From: Rhizomys pruinosus
Lineage: Eukaryota; Chordata; Mammalia; Rodentia; Spalacidae
DNA: 64,000 nucleotides
Direction: 5' to 3'
Assembly: GCA_009823505.1 (NCBI GenBank)
Contig: VZQC01002907.1
Span: 4,263,476-4,327,475, forward strand
Positions 58,461 to 64,000 of this stretch are shown piece after piece; positions within the stretch are counted from its first letter, which is position 1; every line of letters begins with the position of its first letter. A program made the position numbers and the translations under genes. The notes under the pieces were generated by a model. It made no database searches and had not been told where the DNA came from. It saw nothing but the letters and a program-made list of their open reading frames with translations.

Positions 58461-61400
58461 TTTAAATTTTATTTTTTTCTGTATGTGTATGAATTCGTGA
58501 CTGTCTGCATTGCAAGTTTGGGTCACCCGTGTCTGCAGTGACACGAGGTTCAGAAGAGGGTCTCGGCTATCACCCTGGAACTGGTAGTTTCTCCTGGAAT
58601 TGGAGTTCCAAGACGGCTTCTCGGCCATGCCATGGGTGCCTGAGACTTGAAAACCGGCAGTGTCTTTTTGAACCGAGAGTCTCCTGCAGAGAGTTGCACT
58701 CTTAAACCGCTGATGAGCCACTCCTCCAGCCCCTGGTTTTTTTTTTTTTTTTAAATGCACTTATGCCAGGCAGGGTGGCAGACACTTTAATCCCACACTG
58801 AGATCTCTGTGACATTCCAGCCAGCCTGGGTTTAGCATATCAGGTCCAGAGCCAACCCTGGTATACCATTACTGAGACCTTGTCTAAAAAAAAAAAAAAA
58901 AGAGAGCAAACCTGCTGACTCCAGAGACAATGTATTGGCTAACTTATTAGGGAACGCAGCCTGGGAACAACAACCAATATCGGCAAGTCTCAGACTGCTA
59001 CCTAATCCCCATTAGCTAATGTGCCATTTCTGGGCACCATCGGACATGGAAAGAACAAAAGTGGAAATATTCCACCTTCTCCATGGAACTTAACTTTCGG
59101 AATAGAAGACCAAACATGTGCTAGTGACGTTGGCCGAAAAAAGGACCAGGGGCTTCCCTGGGGAGCAGATGGCCTTCAAGGAAGGAGAAAGTGTGAGTAG
59201 ACGGAGCCAAGGCGGAAAAACCCAGTTAACTTATGTCCAGGTTTCTGCCCAAAACAATGATGGCCTGTAGTAGTCACTTTCTGTTGGTGTGATAAAATCA
59301 CCATGACCAAGGAGGAATTATAAAAGGATAGAGTTTCGTTTGAGCGACGATTGACGGTTCCAGGGAAAAAGAGTCCATTGCGGTTGGAGGCATGGCCGGC
59401 TGGAGCTGTAGCAAGCCATGGAGTCACTCTCGCAAAGAGCACAGGAAGCAGAGAGAGGAGACTGGAGACCCCGAGGCTTTGTTAAACTCATAAGTGCCTC
59501 CCCAGTGGCACACACTTCCCTCAGCAGGGCCCCACACCCAAGACCTCCAAAAAGGTCACCGCCACCAACTGGAGACAAACGTCTGAATACCTATAGCCTT
59601 ATGGGGGGACACTCATTCACCCAACCACATGGCCCATGATGGCTCTTCCCTGAAAGCCCCGAAATACACATTCTACTAAGTGTCATACTAAGCCCTGCTC
59701 TTTGTCTTGAGGAGCCAAGACCAGCAAGCAAAACACAGAAATGTGGTATACTCCAGGCTGTGCTGGAGGGAAGTATGGGGGAGGATATGGTGTAGAGTAT
59801 TGCAGAGAGGGGGGGACCCTGCACTCCCCTGGGGGAGGGATTGGGGAGATAAAAAAAGAGAGAGATTGAATGCGCGAGCTCTGAACATGTAGGAAACGAG
59901 TCAACAAGATGAAAAATTAAGAGAAGGGCTGGAGGAAATGGCTCAGCGTAAAGGAGAACATACTGATTTGCAGAAGACTTGAGGTGTGCTTATCCCAGAC
60001 ACATGCTTGGATTCACAGTTGCTGTAATTCCGCTCCAAGGCTCTGGCATCCTTCCATGGCCTCCAGTGCACCTGCACTCAAATACATACACATAGATTCA
60101 CACACATAACCATATTGAAAATAAACTACATCTTTGGCAAAAAGTAAAGGTAGGATATTTATCCATAGTTGAATAGTGTTAGCTGATTGTTGTAGACAGC
60201 ATAGCAATGGATGTTTAGGCTTTATTCACAATTTGCCAAAACTTAGAAGTAACCAAGATGCCNAGGCCAACCATGGTTACATACTGAGACTCTTGTCTAA
60301 AAAAAAAAAAAGATGAGCAAACTGAGACTCAGAGAAATAGTATTGGCTAACTATTAGGAAAACAGAATTGGGACACAAACCCATACCGGAAGTCTCAGCT
60401 GCTACCTAATCCCATGCTTGTGCCATTCTGGGCACCATAGGACATGGAAGAAAAAGTGAAATATTCACCTCATTCTCCAGGAACTTACTTTCTGAATAGA
60501 AAGACAAACATGTGCTAGTGTGTGTCCAGAACACAAAGGACAGGTGGCTTTCCTGGGGAGCAGATGGCCTTCAAGGAAGGAGAAAGTGTGAGTAGACGGA
60601 GCCAAGGCGGAAAAACCCAGTTAACTTATGTCCAGGTTCTGCCAACAACTGATGATGGCCTGTATTAGTCACTTTTCTGTTGCTGTGATAAAACACCATG
60701 ACCAAGGAACTTATAAAAGGAAGAGTTTATTTGAGCTTACGATTGACGGTTCCAGGGAATTAGAGTCCATTGTGTTGGGAGGCATGGCGGCTGGAGCTGG
60801 AGCAGCAGGCCGAGGGACACATCTCGCAAAGAGCACAGGAAGCAGAGAGAGAGACTGGAGACCACGAGGCTTGTTAAACTCACTAAGCCTGCCCCCAGTG
60901 ACACACTTCCTCCAGCATGGCCACACACCCCAAGACCTCCAAAAATAGCGCCACCAACTGGAGACAAACGTCTGAATACCTAGAGCTTATGGGGGACACT
61001 CATTCAAACCACCACATGGCCCATGATGGCTCTTCCCTGAAAGCCCCGAAATACACATTCTACTAAGTGTCATACTAAGCCCTGCTCTTTGTCTTGAGGA
61101 GCCAAGACCAGCAAGCAAAACACAGAAATGTGGTATACTCCAGGCTGTGCTGGAGGGAAGTATGGGGGAGGATATGGTGTAGAGTATTGCAGAGAGGGGG
61201 GGACCCTGCACTCCCCTGGGGGAGGGATTGGGGAAGAAAAAAGCAGAGGAGATTGAAGGCAGAGCTCTGAAATGTAGGAAAGAGTCAACAGGTGAAAAAA
61301 TTAAGAAGAAGGGCTGGAGAAATGGCTCAGCCGTCAAGAGAACATACTGATTTTGCAGAGAACTTGAGTTTAGTTACCAGCACCCATGCTGGGAAGCTCA

Positions 61401-62527
61401 CAGTTGCCTGTAATTCCAGCTCCAAGGACTCTGGCACCTTCCTCTGGCCTCCAAGTGCACCTGCACTCAAATACATACACATAGATTCACACACATACAC
61501 ATAATTGAAAATAAAATACATCTTTGGAAAAAAGTAAAGGTGAGGATATTTATCCCATAGTTGAAAGTTTATGCTGGTGTAGAAGCCTATGCATGGATGT
61601 TTATGGCTTTATTCACAATTGCCAAAACTTAGAAGTAACCAAGATGCCCTTCAATAGATGAATGGATAAACAAATTGTGGTATATCCAGACAATTGCATA
61701 TTATTCAGCACTACAAAGAGATGAATTGCTGGGCATGGTGGCACATGCCTTTAATCCCAGCACTCAAGAGGCAGAGGCAGGTGGATCTCTGTGAATTCAA
61801 GGCTAGCCTGGTCTACAGAGTGAGTTCCAGGCCAGCTGGGGCTACAGGGAGGCCCTGTCTCGAAAAGACCAAAAAATAAAAAATAAAATAAAATAAAATA
61901 AAAGAGGGAACAAAAGCCGGGTGTGGTGGCACACGCCTTTAATCCTAGCATTTGGGAGGCAGAGGCAGGCAGATCTTTGTGAGTTCAAGGCCAGCCTGGT
62001 CTACAGTGTGAGTTCCAGGACAGCTGGGGCTACAGGGAGACCCTGTCTGGAAAAGATAAAAAAAGGGAACAGAAAAATTCAGAATCCTAATTTTTTACTT
62101 CGAGTGGCTTACTGAAAAGTTGGAGATAGCAAAGTCTAAAATAAATGCTTAATATTAAAAAAATTAAACGTAGGAAAATAAAAGGGGGACCTGATTGGAG
62201 GAAAGGTGAGAGGTAAAGGGGGACAGAGGTAAATCATCTACATTTCTGAAAAGGATGTCTGGAGGGTGGTTAGAGCAAAGACTCAGCGTAAGCATGAGAG
62301 GGGGCCTGGGAATGCCAGGCAGGGTCAGATCAGCGAGGCCTATGAGGACCCAGGGGGGAGTGGAGGTGTCAGCGGGACTCACCAAATTGTGGAAGATGAA
62401 CTGGAGGGGCAGTGTAAGTTTTGGCGATAGGAGGGGGCTTGGGAGCAGTTCTGGCAGGACCCTGACTGTGCTGTCTCCTCCCCTCTCCTGTGCCTTCCCA
62501 GAGTTTGTCCGGATGATGTCTCGCTGA
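33788..62527 (+). CDS. Cabp1: Cabp1 gene, whole coding span (caldendrin / CaBP1)
   Basis: Neuronal calcium sensor of the calmodulin-like CaBP family; known roles are modulation of voltage-gated Ca2+ channels and IP3 receptors and postsynaptic scaffolding (family knowledge). Caldendrin isoform: join 33788-34420, 54624-54654, 54896-55039, 57212-57321, 57537-57684, 62502-62527, giving 363 aa. L-CaBP1: join 43512-43556, 49361-49540, then the five shared exons, 227 aa. S-CaBP1: the same without 49361-49540, 167 aa. Phases are compatible throughout and all introns are GT-AG. EF-hand loops in caldendrin numbering are EF1 231-242, EF2 267-278 (degenerate), EF3 308-319 and EF4 345-356. There is no internal stop or frameshift, so this is a live gene and not a pseudogene. 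Identity rests on recognising the N-terminal and EF-hand sequences; isoform expression in this species is inferred. Confidence 0.97.
34569..34590 (+). promoter_or_regulatory. Split, inverted REST/RE1-like site in intron 1
   Basis: TTCAGCACC (34569-34577) is a perfect left RE1 half-site. Four bases later, GCGCTGTCC (34582-34590) is the reverse complement of the right half-site GGACAGCGC. The halves are therefore present but the right one is inverted relative to canonical RE1. The site lies 149 bp after the caldendrin exon donor in a neuron-enriched gene. Function is inferred. Confidence 0.4.
36478..36685 (+). mobile_element. B2 SINE, short subfamily
   Basis: Full-length, no internal duplication, intron 1. 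Confidence 0.88.
36690..36868 (+). mobile_element. B1 SINE with A/ATTA tail
   Basis: GCCAGGCATGGTGGCGCACGCC...CTGTCTCGGAAAGACT, poly(A), then AATT repeat. Confidence 0.88.
37948..38108 (+). mobile_element. B1 SINE
   Basis: Full-length with poly(A); AAAAGCATG / AAAAAGCATG flank it. Confidence 0.88.
39135..39318 (-). mobile_element. B3/B2-like SINE
   Basis: ATATGGGTCCCAGGGATGGAATCC...GAGCCGTCCCACTGGCCC. Confidence 0.6.
39423..39436 (+). promoter_or_regulatory. CTCF-like motif, weaker candidate
   Basis: CCTGCAGGGGGCAG matches 13 of 14 core positions (T at position 3). Confidence 0.3.
39618..40008. mobile_element. B1(+) followed by B2(-)
   Basis: B1 39618-39770, B2 39780-40008, both inside a MIR-like element whose halves lie at about 39500-39610 and 40010-40110. 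Confidence 0.8.
40125..40475 (-). mobile_element. B2 and B1 SINEs, older
   Basis: B2 40125-40328 and B1 40345-40475; both diverged. Confidence 0.75.
40625..40782 (-). mobile_element. B1 SINE with target duplication
   Basis: Flanked by GATCAGGAATTCT on both sides; T17 run then GGTCTTTTTGAGAC. Confidence 0.88.
40878..41068 (+). mobile_element. B3 SINE
   Basis: GGGCTGGAGAGATGGCTCAGC...TGACAACCTAAGTTTGATCC. Confidence 0.75.
41125..41250 (+). mobile_element. Diverged B1-like SINE
   Basis: CATGTGTGGTTGTGTACACC...GCACTTGGGAGACAGAGGC. Confidence 0.5.
42010..42140 (+). mobile_element. B1 SINE
   Basis: GGGCTGGGCATGGTGGCAGCC...GGGCTACATAGTAAGC. Confidence 0.75.
42301..42314 (-). promoter_or_regulatory. 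Perfect CTCF core motif
   Basis: The minus strand reads CCAGCAGGGGGCAC, matching all 14 positions of CCASYAGRKGGCRS. It lies in a SINE-free part of intron 1, about 1.2 kb before the S/L first exon. Its orientation faces the promoter-proximal candidate at 33603. Occupancy is not known. Confidence 0.55.
43200..43511 (+). promoter_or_regulatory. Cabp1: Putative second promoter and 5'UTR for S-/L-CaBP1
   Basis: This is the sequence directly before the short-isoform start codon. It is moderately GC-rich but has no obvious CpG island or TATA box. It must contain the 5'UTR if 43512 starts a first exon, as it does in known mammalian CABP1 transcripts. A 12-codon uORF occupies 43472-43510. The surrounding 42.14-44.97 kb lacks B1/B2 elements. 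Confidence 0.5.
43472..43510 (+). CDS. Upstream ORF (12 codons) abutting the S/L-CaBP1 start
   Basis: ATG at 43472 reads [12 protein letters not shown] and stops at TAG 43508-43510, one base before the main ATG at 43512. Its own Kozak context is weak (T at -3, G at +4), while the main ATG is strong (A at -3, G at +4). If transcribed, most ribosomes would scan past it or terminate right at the main start. Whether the 5'UTR reaches this far is unknown. Confidence 0.4.
   Translation: MDPEILRGAVSA
43512..43556 (+). CDS. Cabp1: Cabp1 alternative first exon (S-/L-CaBP1)
   Basis: 15 codons, [15 protein letters not shown], then a strong donor AAG|gtatgt at 43557 in phase 0. Gly2 followed by N-C-V-K-S fits the N-myristoylation consensus, so S/L isoforms should be membrane-anchored, unlike caldendrin; Cys4 is a possible palmitoylation site (inference). 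The sequence matches the mammalian short CaBP1 N-terminus. The Kozak context is strong. Confidence 0.95.
44975..45235 (-). mobile_element. ID-like and B1 SINEs
   Basis: ID-like 44975-45052 (GGGGATCAAACTCAGGG...CCACTGAGCTCTACCCC) and B1 45085-45232. Confidence 0.7.
45310..45534 (-). mobile_element. B2 SINE, short subfamily
   Basis: Full-length reverse copy ending CCATCTCTCCAGCCCC. Confidence 0.88.
45640..45882 (-). mobile_element. Old B1-like and ID-like SINEs
   Basis: B1-like 45640-45787 and ID-like 45810-45882. Confidence 0.6.
46796..46841. repeat. (CAC/CAT)n triplet repeat
   Basis: Non-coding ATC/ACC trinucleotide tract in an intron. Confidence 0.9.
46860..47640 (+). mobile_element. MIR-like element split by one B2 and two B1
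   Basis: MIR-type ends at 46860-46935 and 47545-47640; B2(+) 46945-47150, B1(+) 47150-47290, B1(+) 47296-47445. Confidence 0.65.
48288..48337. repeat. (TC)n tract
   Basis: 50-bp pyrimidine repeat about 1 kb before the cassette exon. Confidence 0.92.
49266..49299 (+). other. Decoy or unannotated 34-nt microexon
   Basis: A good acceptor (CTCTCTTCTAG ending 49265) and a perfect donor (CAG|gtgagt at 49300) bracket 34 nt, 61 bp before the cassette exon. Inclusion would shift the frame (34 is not a multiple of 3). The 61-nt gap to 49361 is too short for a normal intron, so it would compete with the cassette exon and not precede it. No expression evidence. Confidence 0.35.
49361..49540 (+). CDS. 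Cabp1: Cabp1 cassette exon specific to L-CaBP1
   Basis: 60 codons from [12 protein letters not shown] to ...FAENRQP, phase 0 at both ends, so inclusion or skipping keeps the frame and accounts for the 60-residue difference between L and S isoforms. The acceptor is weak: the tract before CCAAAG|ATG is interrupted by many Gs, consistent with regulated skipping (inference). The donor is CCT|gtacgt, the first of three overlapping GT donors (49541, 49545, 49549); only 49541 preserves the frame. No domain is obvious; a hydrophobic stretch with several Cys and Met lies in its second half. Confidence 0.93.
49738..50215 (+). mobile_element. ID-like, B1, B1-like SINEs and (CA)n
   Basis: ID-like 49738-49815, B1 49828-49975, B1-like 49980-50115, (CA)n about 50175-50211. 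They begin about 200 bp after the cassette exon. Confidence 0.7.
50500..51565. mobile_element. SINE cluster
   Basis: (TG)n 50470-50495, B1(-) 50500-50653, older B2(+) 50695-50905, short B2(+) 50910-51123, B1(+) 51127-51272 with AAAT tail to 51312, B1(-) 51350-51468, ID-like(-) 51485-51565. Confidence 0.8.
52360..52960 (+). mobile_element. B3-like, B2 and B1 SINEs
   Basis: B3/B2-like 52360-52590, B2 52600-52793, B1 52795-52960. Confidence 0.75.
54223..54268. repeat. (TC)n tract before the microexon
   Basis: 46-bp pyrimidine repeat ending 355 bp before the 31-nt exon, on the transcribed sense strand. Confidence 0.92.
54624..54654 (+). CDS. Cabp1: Cabp1 31-nt microexon (first shared exon)
   Basis: Encodes [10 protein letters not shown] plus the first base of the next Glu codon (phase 0 in, phase 1 out). 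Acceptor TTCTGTTTCAG is good; donor AAG|gtaaaa is moderate. Every isoform joins here: after Q211 in caldendrin, after P75 in L-CaBP1, after K15 in S-CaBP1. It begins the helix before EF-hand 1. At 31 nt it is near the lower limit for unassisted exon definition; the downstream intron is only 241 nt, so intron definition may help. Confidence 0.95.
54896..55039 (+). CDS. Cabp1: Cabp1 exon with EF-hand 1 and start of EF-hand 2
   Basis: 144 nt, phase 1 in and out. Acceptor TTTCCCAG, donor ATC|gtgagt. Reads [18 protein letters not shown]... with EF1 loop [12 protein letters not shown] (residues 231-242), a competent Ca2+ loop with acidic or carbonyl ligands at 1, 3 and 5, Gly at 6 and Asp at 12. 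It continues through the central helix ([16 protein letters not shown]) and ends inside the EF2 loop after NMN. Confidence 0.96.
55253..55462 (+). mobile_element. B2 SINE, older
   Basis: GGGGGCTCAGCAGTTAAGAGCAC... tail AAAGATTTAAAAA. Confidence 0.78.
55909..55947. repeat. (AAT)n microsatellite
   Basis: Trinucleotide repeat following a degraded B1-like element (about 55690-55908). Confidence 0.9.
56045..56590 (+). mobile_element. Diverged B1, B2 (long) and B1 SINEs
   Basis: B1 56045-56180, B2 56190-56420, B1 56422-56580; CAGCCAAATTAGT flanks the B2-B1 pair on both sides, so the pair entered as one unit or sequentially at one site. Confidence 0.85.
57212..57321 (+). CDS. Cabp1: Cabp1 exon with the rest of degenerate EF-hand 2 and the linker
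   Basis: 110 nt, phase 1 to 0. Acceptor TTTTTGCTCCAG, donor GAG|gtgagc. Reads [19 protein letters not shown]... and ends at ...LRDAFRE. The EF2 loop (267-278, [12 protein letters not shown]) lacks Asp at position 1 and has Gly at 5, so it should not bind Ca2+; this is a known hallmark of CaBP1 and not damage. The [11 protein letters not shown] segment links the two lobes. Confidence 0.96.
57537..57684 (+). CDS. Cabp1: Cabp1 exon with EF-hands 3 and 4
   Basis: 148 nt, phase 0 to 1. Acceptor CACCCTCTAG, donor AAG|gtaggt. Contains EF3 loop [12 protein letters not shown] (308-319) and most of EF4 loop [12 protein letters not shown] (345-356), both with canonical D-x-N/D-G-D-G spacing and terminal Glu; these are the high-affinity C-lobe sites. 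The preceding intron is only 215 bp. Confidence 0.96.
58382..58455. repeat. 74-nt poly(T) run
   Basis: Uninterrupted Ts at the edge of the error-rich segment; the length is suspect. Confidence 0.9.
58456..58900. mobile_element. Error-rich B2(-) and B1(+) SINEs
   Basis: B2 58456-58736 and B1 58765-58897 with many indels. Confidence 0.65.
58848..60262. repeat. Noisy copy of a 1.4-kb direct duplication
   Basis: Collinear with 60264-61648 but with many scattered single-base insertions and substitutions. It ends exactly at the N at 60263. The error pattern and the abutting N suggest raw long-read gap filling that overlaps the true flank. Confidence 0.75.
60660..61020 (+). mobile_element. Rodent dispersed repeat (AAACACCATGACCAAGG type)
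   Basis: TGTATTAGTCACTTTTCTG...AAAACACCATGACC...CACCAACTGGAGACAAACG...TTCAAACCACCACA; the noisy copy is at about 59268-59635. Confidence 0.55.
61312..61530 (+). mobile_element. B2-like SINE, older
   Basis: GGGCTGGAGAAATGGCTCAG...tail with AATACATACACATAG; second, noisy copy at about 59932-60130. Confidence 0.7.
61580..61727 (+). mobile_element. L1 LINE 3' fragment
   Basis: GATGTTTATGGCTTTATTCACAATTG...CAATAGATGAATGGATAAAC...ATATTATTCAGCACTACAAAG, then interrupted by B1. Confidence 0.75.
61727..62070 (+). mobile_element. Two B1 SINEs
   Basis: 61727-61902 (with AAAAT tail) and 61914-62066, about 430 bp before the last coding exon. Confidence 0.87.
62502..62527 (+). CDS. Cabp1: Cabp1 last coding exon, C-terminus
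   Basis: Acceptor CCTTCCCAG, then EFVRMMSR and TGA (62525-62527). The EF4 Glu codon is split across the intron. The short C-terminal tail equals that of mammalian CaBP1. Confidence 0.96.
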
Positions 62528-62942
62528 GCCCACCCAAGGGCCCCTCCAGGACTGCCAACTCCCACAGGCAGGGAGAAGAGCCGAGCTCGTCTCACCGCTG
62601 CAGTAGCTGCCGAGAGCTCAGGATGTACTGTCGGATGGGGCCTGCCTGCACCCCGGGGCGGTACCCACCCCGGATCCCCACCCCTCCGCACTGTGAAAGA
62701 CAACTCCTGCAACTGGAAAGGGGGCGCCCGCCGGCGAGGAGGCCACAGTGCCAAGCCGGCAGAGGTCACGCCAGGCGCCAAGTGCCATGTGCCCAGCCGC
62801 TGCTGGCTGGGTGGCCCAGGGAGCCCGCCAGCAGACCCCACACAGCATGTCTGCCCCCGGGCAAAGCCTCCATAGCTCTATGCCTGTCCCAGCTCGCCTA
62901 GTTCTTTGATCTCAGAATCAATAAAAATATTTCCAAGATGAT
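62528..62942 (+). other. Cabp1: Cabp1 3'UTR and polyadenylation site
   Basis: About 0.41 kb of GC-rich, repeat-free sequence after the stop codon. Poly(A) signal AATAAA at 62920-62925; cleavage is expected about 10-30 nt later, and a GT-rich stretch (GGGGTGGTCTTTGC) follows at about 62951-62965 as the downstream element. The exact 3' end is inferred. Confidence 0.85.
62920..62925 (+). terminator. AATAAA poly(A) signal of Cabp1
   Basis: Canonical hexamer 393 nt after the stop codon, with a GT-rich downstream element. It is the first AATAAA after the stop. Confidence 0.85.
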
Positions 62943-63511
62943 GACAGCAGGGGTGGTCTTTGCTTTGGGCCTGGTTAGCCAGTGCACATCTTTCCACGGC
63001 AACTTCTGCAGCCCCAGAACTGGCTGGAATTTACTGCATGTAGCATGCATTTACTGAGTAACTTAACGTATCCAGCAATTAATTTCCATTCTCCTTACAT
63101 TTACATCTGGCAAAAAAAAAAAAAAAAGGGCACCTTCTGTCAAGAGGGGAGACTGTGTGCTCCAAATAAGACCAGGGCTTGGTTTGGTTTTGTGTTGAGA
63201 CCATAAAGGACAGGGTTAATGCACACTAAACACTCTACAGACATTGATTGCCTTGTGTGCCCTTAAGGGCTGTTATTTGCAACACACCATGGAATTGTGC
63301 AACCTAGCAAAGTGGAATAGATCCATTGCAATCATTCTGATTCATTTCCACAAGTGAAGGGTCGCAGGGTCCTGAAGGAGATGTTTGTGGGTAGAAGTTG
63401 CCCAGAATCTTGGGCAGGGGGGAATACACTTAGACAGACCGGTAGGCATAGCCAGTGTTCTCCAAGTCCTGTTTCACTCCTTTAGCACAGATTTTTTAAA
63501 AAAATTACATT
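62943..63511. other. Downstream flank, no gene seen
   Basis: Unique sequence with one A run (about 63112-63127). No exon recognised. Confidence 0.6.
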
Positions 63512-63762
63512 TAGGGGCTGGAGAGATGGCCTAGCGGTTAAGAGCGCCGACCGCTCTTACAGAGGACCCGGGTTCGATCCCCAGCACCCGCATGGCGGCC
63601 AAGAACCGTCTGAAACTCCAATTCCAGGAGAACTCCAGTTCCAGGGGAATCCGAGACCCTCTTCTGACCTCCGCGGCGTTGCACGACACGGGTGCGCAGA
63701 CTTGCATGCAGACAATACATTCATACACATACAGAAATAAATAAAATTTAAAAAAAAAAATT
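63512..63762 (+). mobile_element. B2 SINE, long subfamily
   Basis: Near-consensus copy with intact A-box-like TGGCCTAGCGG and B-box-like GGTTCGATCCC; AAAAAATTACATTTA target duplication on both sides. Confidence 0.9.
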
Positions 63763-63777
63763 ACATTTATTTAGTTA

Positions 63778-63935
63778 TTTTGGGTGAGTGTTTGTATATG
63801 TGTGTGGGTGCCTGTGTGGAAGTCAGAGGACAGCTTTAAGTCTGTTTTATCCTACCATGTAGGTCCTGGGGATGGAACTCAGGTTGTCAGCCTTGGTAGC
63901 AAGTACCTTTACGTAGTGAGCTTTCTCTACAGCCC
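63778..63935 (-). mobile_element. B3-like SINE
   Basis: GTGTGGAAGTCAGAGGACAGC...GGTCCTGGGGATGGAACTCAGG...GCTTTCTCTACAGCCC. Confidence 0.7.
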
Positions 63936-64000
63936 ACCTGAATTATTTGTTACACCATAGATCTGAACCCAACACAGCAATTCTTTTTTTTTTTTTTTTT

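Larger units (their letters stand above)
60264..61648. repeat. Clean copy of the 1.4-kb direct duplication
   Basis: Starts in a B1 tail, runs through a rodent dispersed repeat (about 60660-61020), unique sequence, a B2 (about 61312-61530) and the beginning of an L1 3' fragment. Its homopolymers and SINEs read cleanly, unlike the upstream copy. Confidence 0.75.
57685..62501 (+). other. Cabp1: Last intron of Cabp1, containing a probable assembly duplication
   Basis: 4.8 kb as given. The first 0.7 kb is unique and rich in CATC/CATY. It is followed by a 74-T run, error-rich SINEs, and two copies of a 1.4-kb block (58848-60262 and 60264-61648) separated by one N. B1 elements and unique sequence then lead to the final exon. 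True length is probably about 1.4 kb shorter. Confidence 0.7.

Noticed and set aside
62164..62841. 225-codon minus-strand frame over the last Cabp1 exon and 3'UTR
   Set aside because: It runs antisense to the known exon, has no recognisable domain and is explained by GC content.

Overview
The window is vertebrate nuclear DNA from a rodent, most likely a muroid. It is saturated with B1 (7SL-derived) and B2/B3/ID (tRNA-derived) SINEs, and the one gene has mammalian intron-exon structure. The B2 copies end in a 3' body (GCATTGCACGACACGGGTGC...) that is not the house-mouse B2 as I remember it, so I would not call Mus; I cannot name the species.

The single recognisable gene is Cabp1 (calcium-binding protein 1 / caldendrin), on the + strand from about 33.6 kb to 62.94 kb, and it looks complete and intact. 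The long caldendrin first exon (211 codons, 33788-34420) lies in a CpG island. A second first exon at 43512-43556 encodes the N-myristoylation-type start [16 protein letters not shown] 60-codon cassette exon (49361-49540) separates L-CaBP1 from S-CaBP1. All three N-termini splice in phase 0 into a shared 31-nt microexon (54624-54654), followed by exons 54896-55039, 57212-57321, 57537-57684 and 62502-62527 plus 3'UTR. The shared part is 152 residues with four EF-hands; the second is degenerate. Predicted lengths are 363 aa (caldendrin), 227 aa (L) and 167 aa (S). Every junction is GT-AG, with no internal stop and no frameshift.

Region by region: 1-33.4 kb is intergenic, with no exon I can recognise. 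It holds dense and often nested SINEs, LTR-like rodent repeats, an old L1 3' end, an L2-like fragment and microsatellites. 33.4-34.6 kb is the caldendrin promoter and exon 1. 34.4-54.6 kb is the large first intron, which contains the second promoter and the cassette exon. 54.6-62.9 kb holds the EF-hand exons. 62.95-64 kb is downstream flank. SINEs are depleted around the exons and promoters.

The best second-look items are regulatory or concern assembly quality, not a new system: a 12-codon uORF ending one base before the S/L start codon; a decoy microexon and a ladder of donors around the cassette exon; a perfect CTCF core in intron 1 and a near-match of opposite orientation at the promoter; a split, inverted REST/RE1-like site just after exon 1; a G-quadruplex motif; two B2 subfamilies differing by a 17-nt internal duplication; and two noisy 1.0-1.4 kb duplications abutting single Ns (8907 and 60263) that look like gap-filling artefacts. 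I found no evidence of a previously undescribed biological system.
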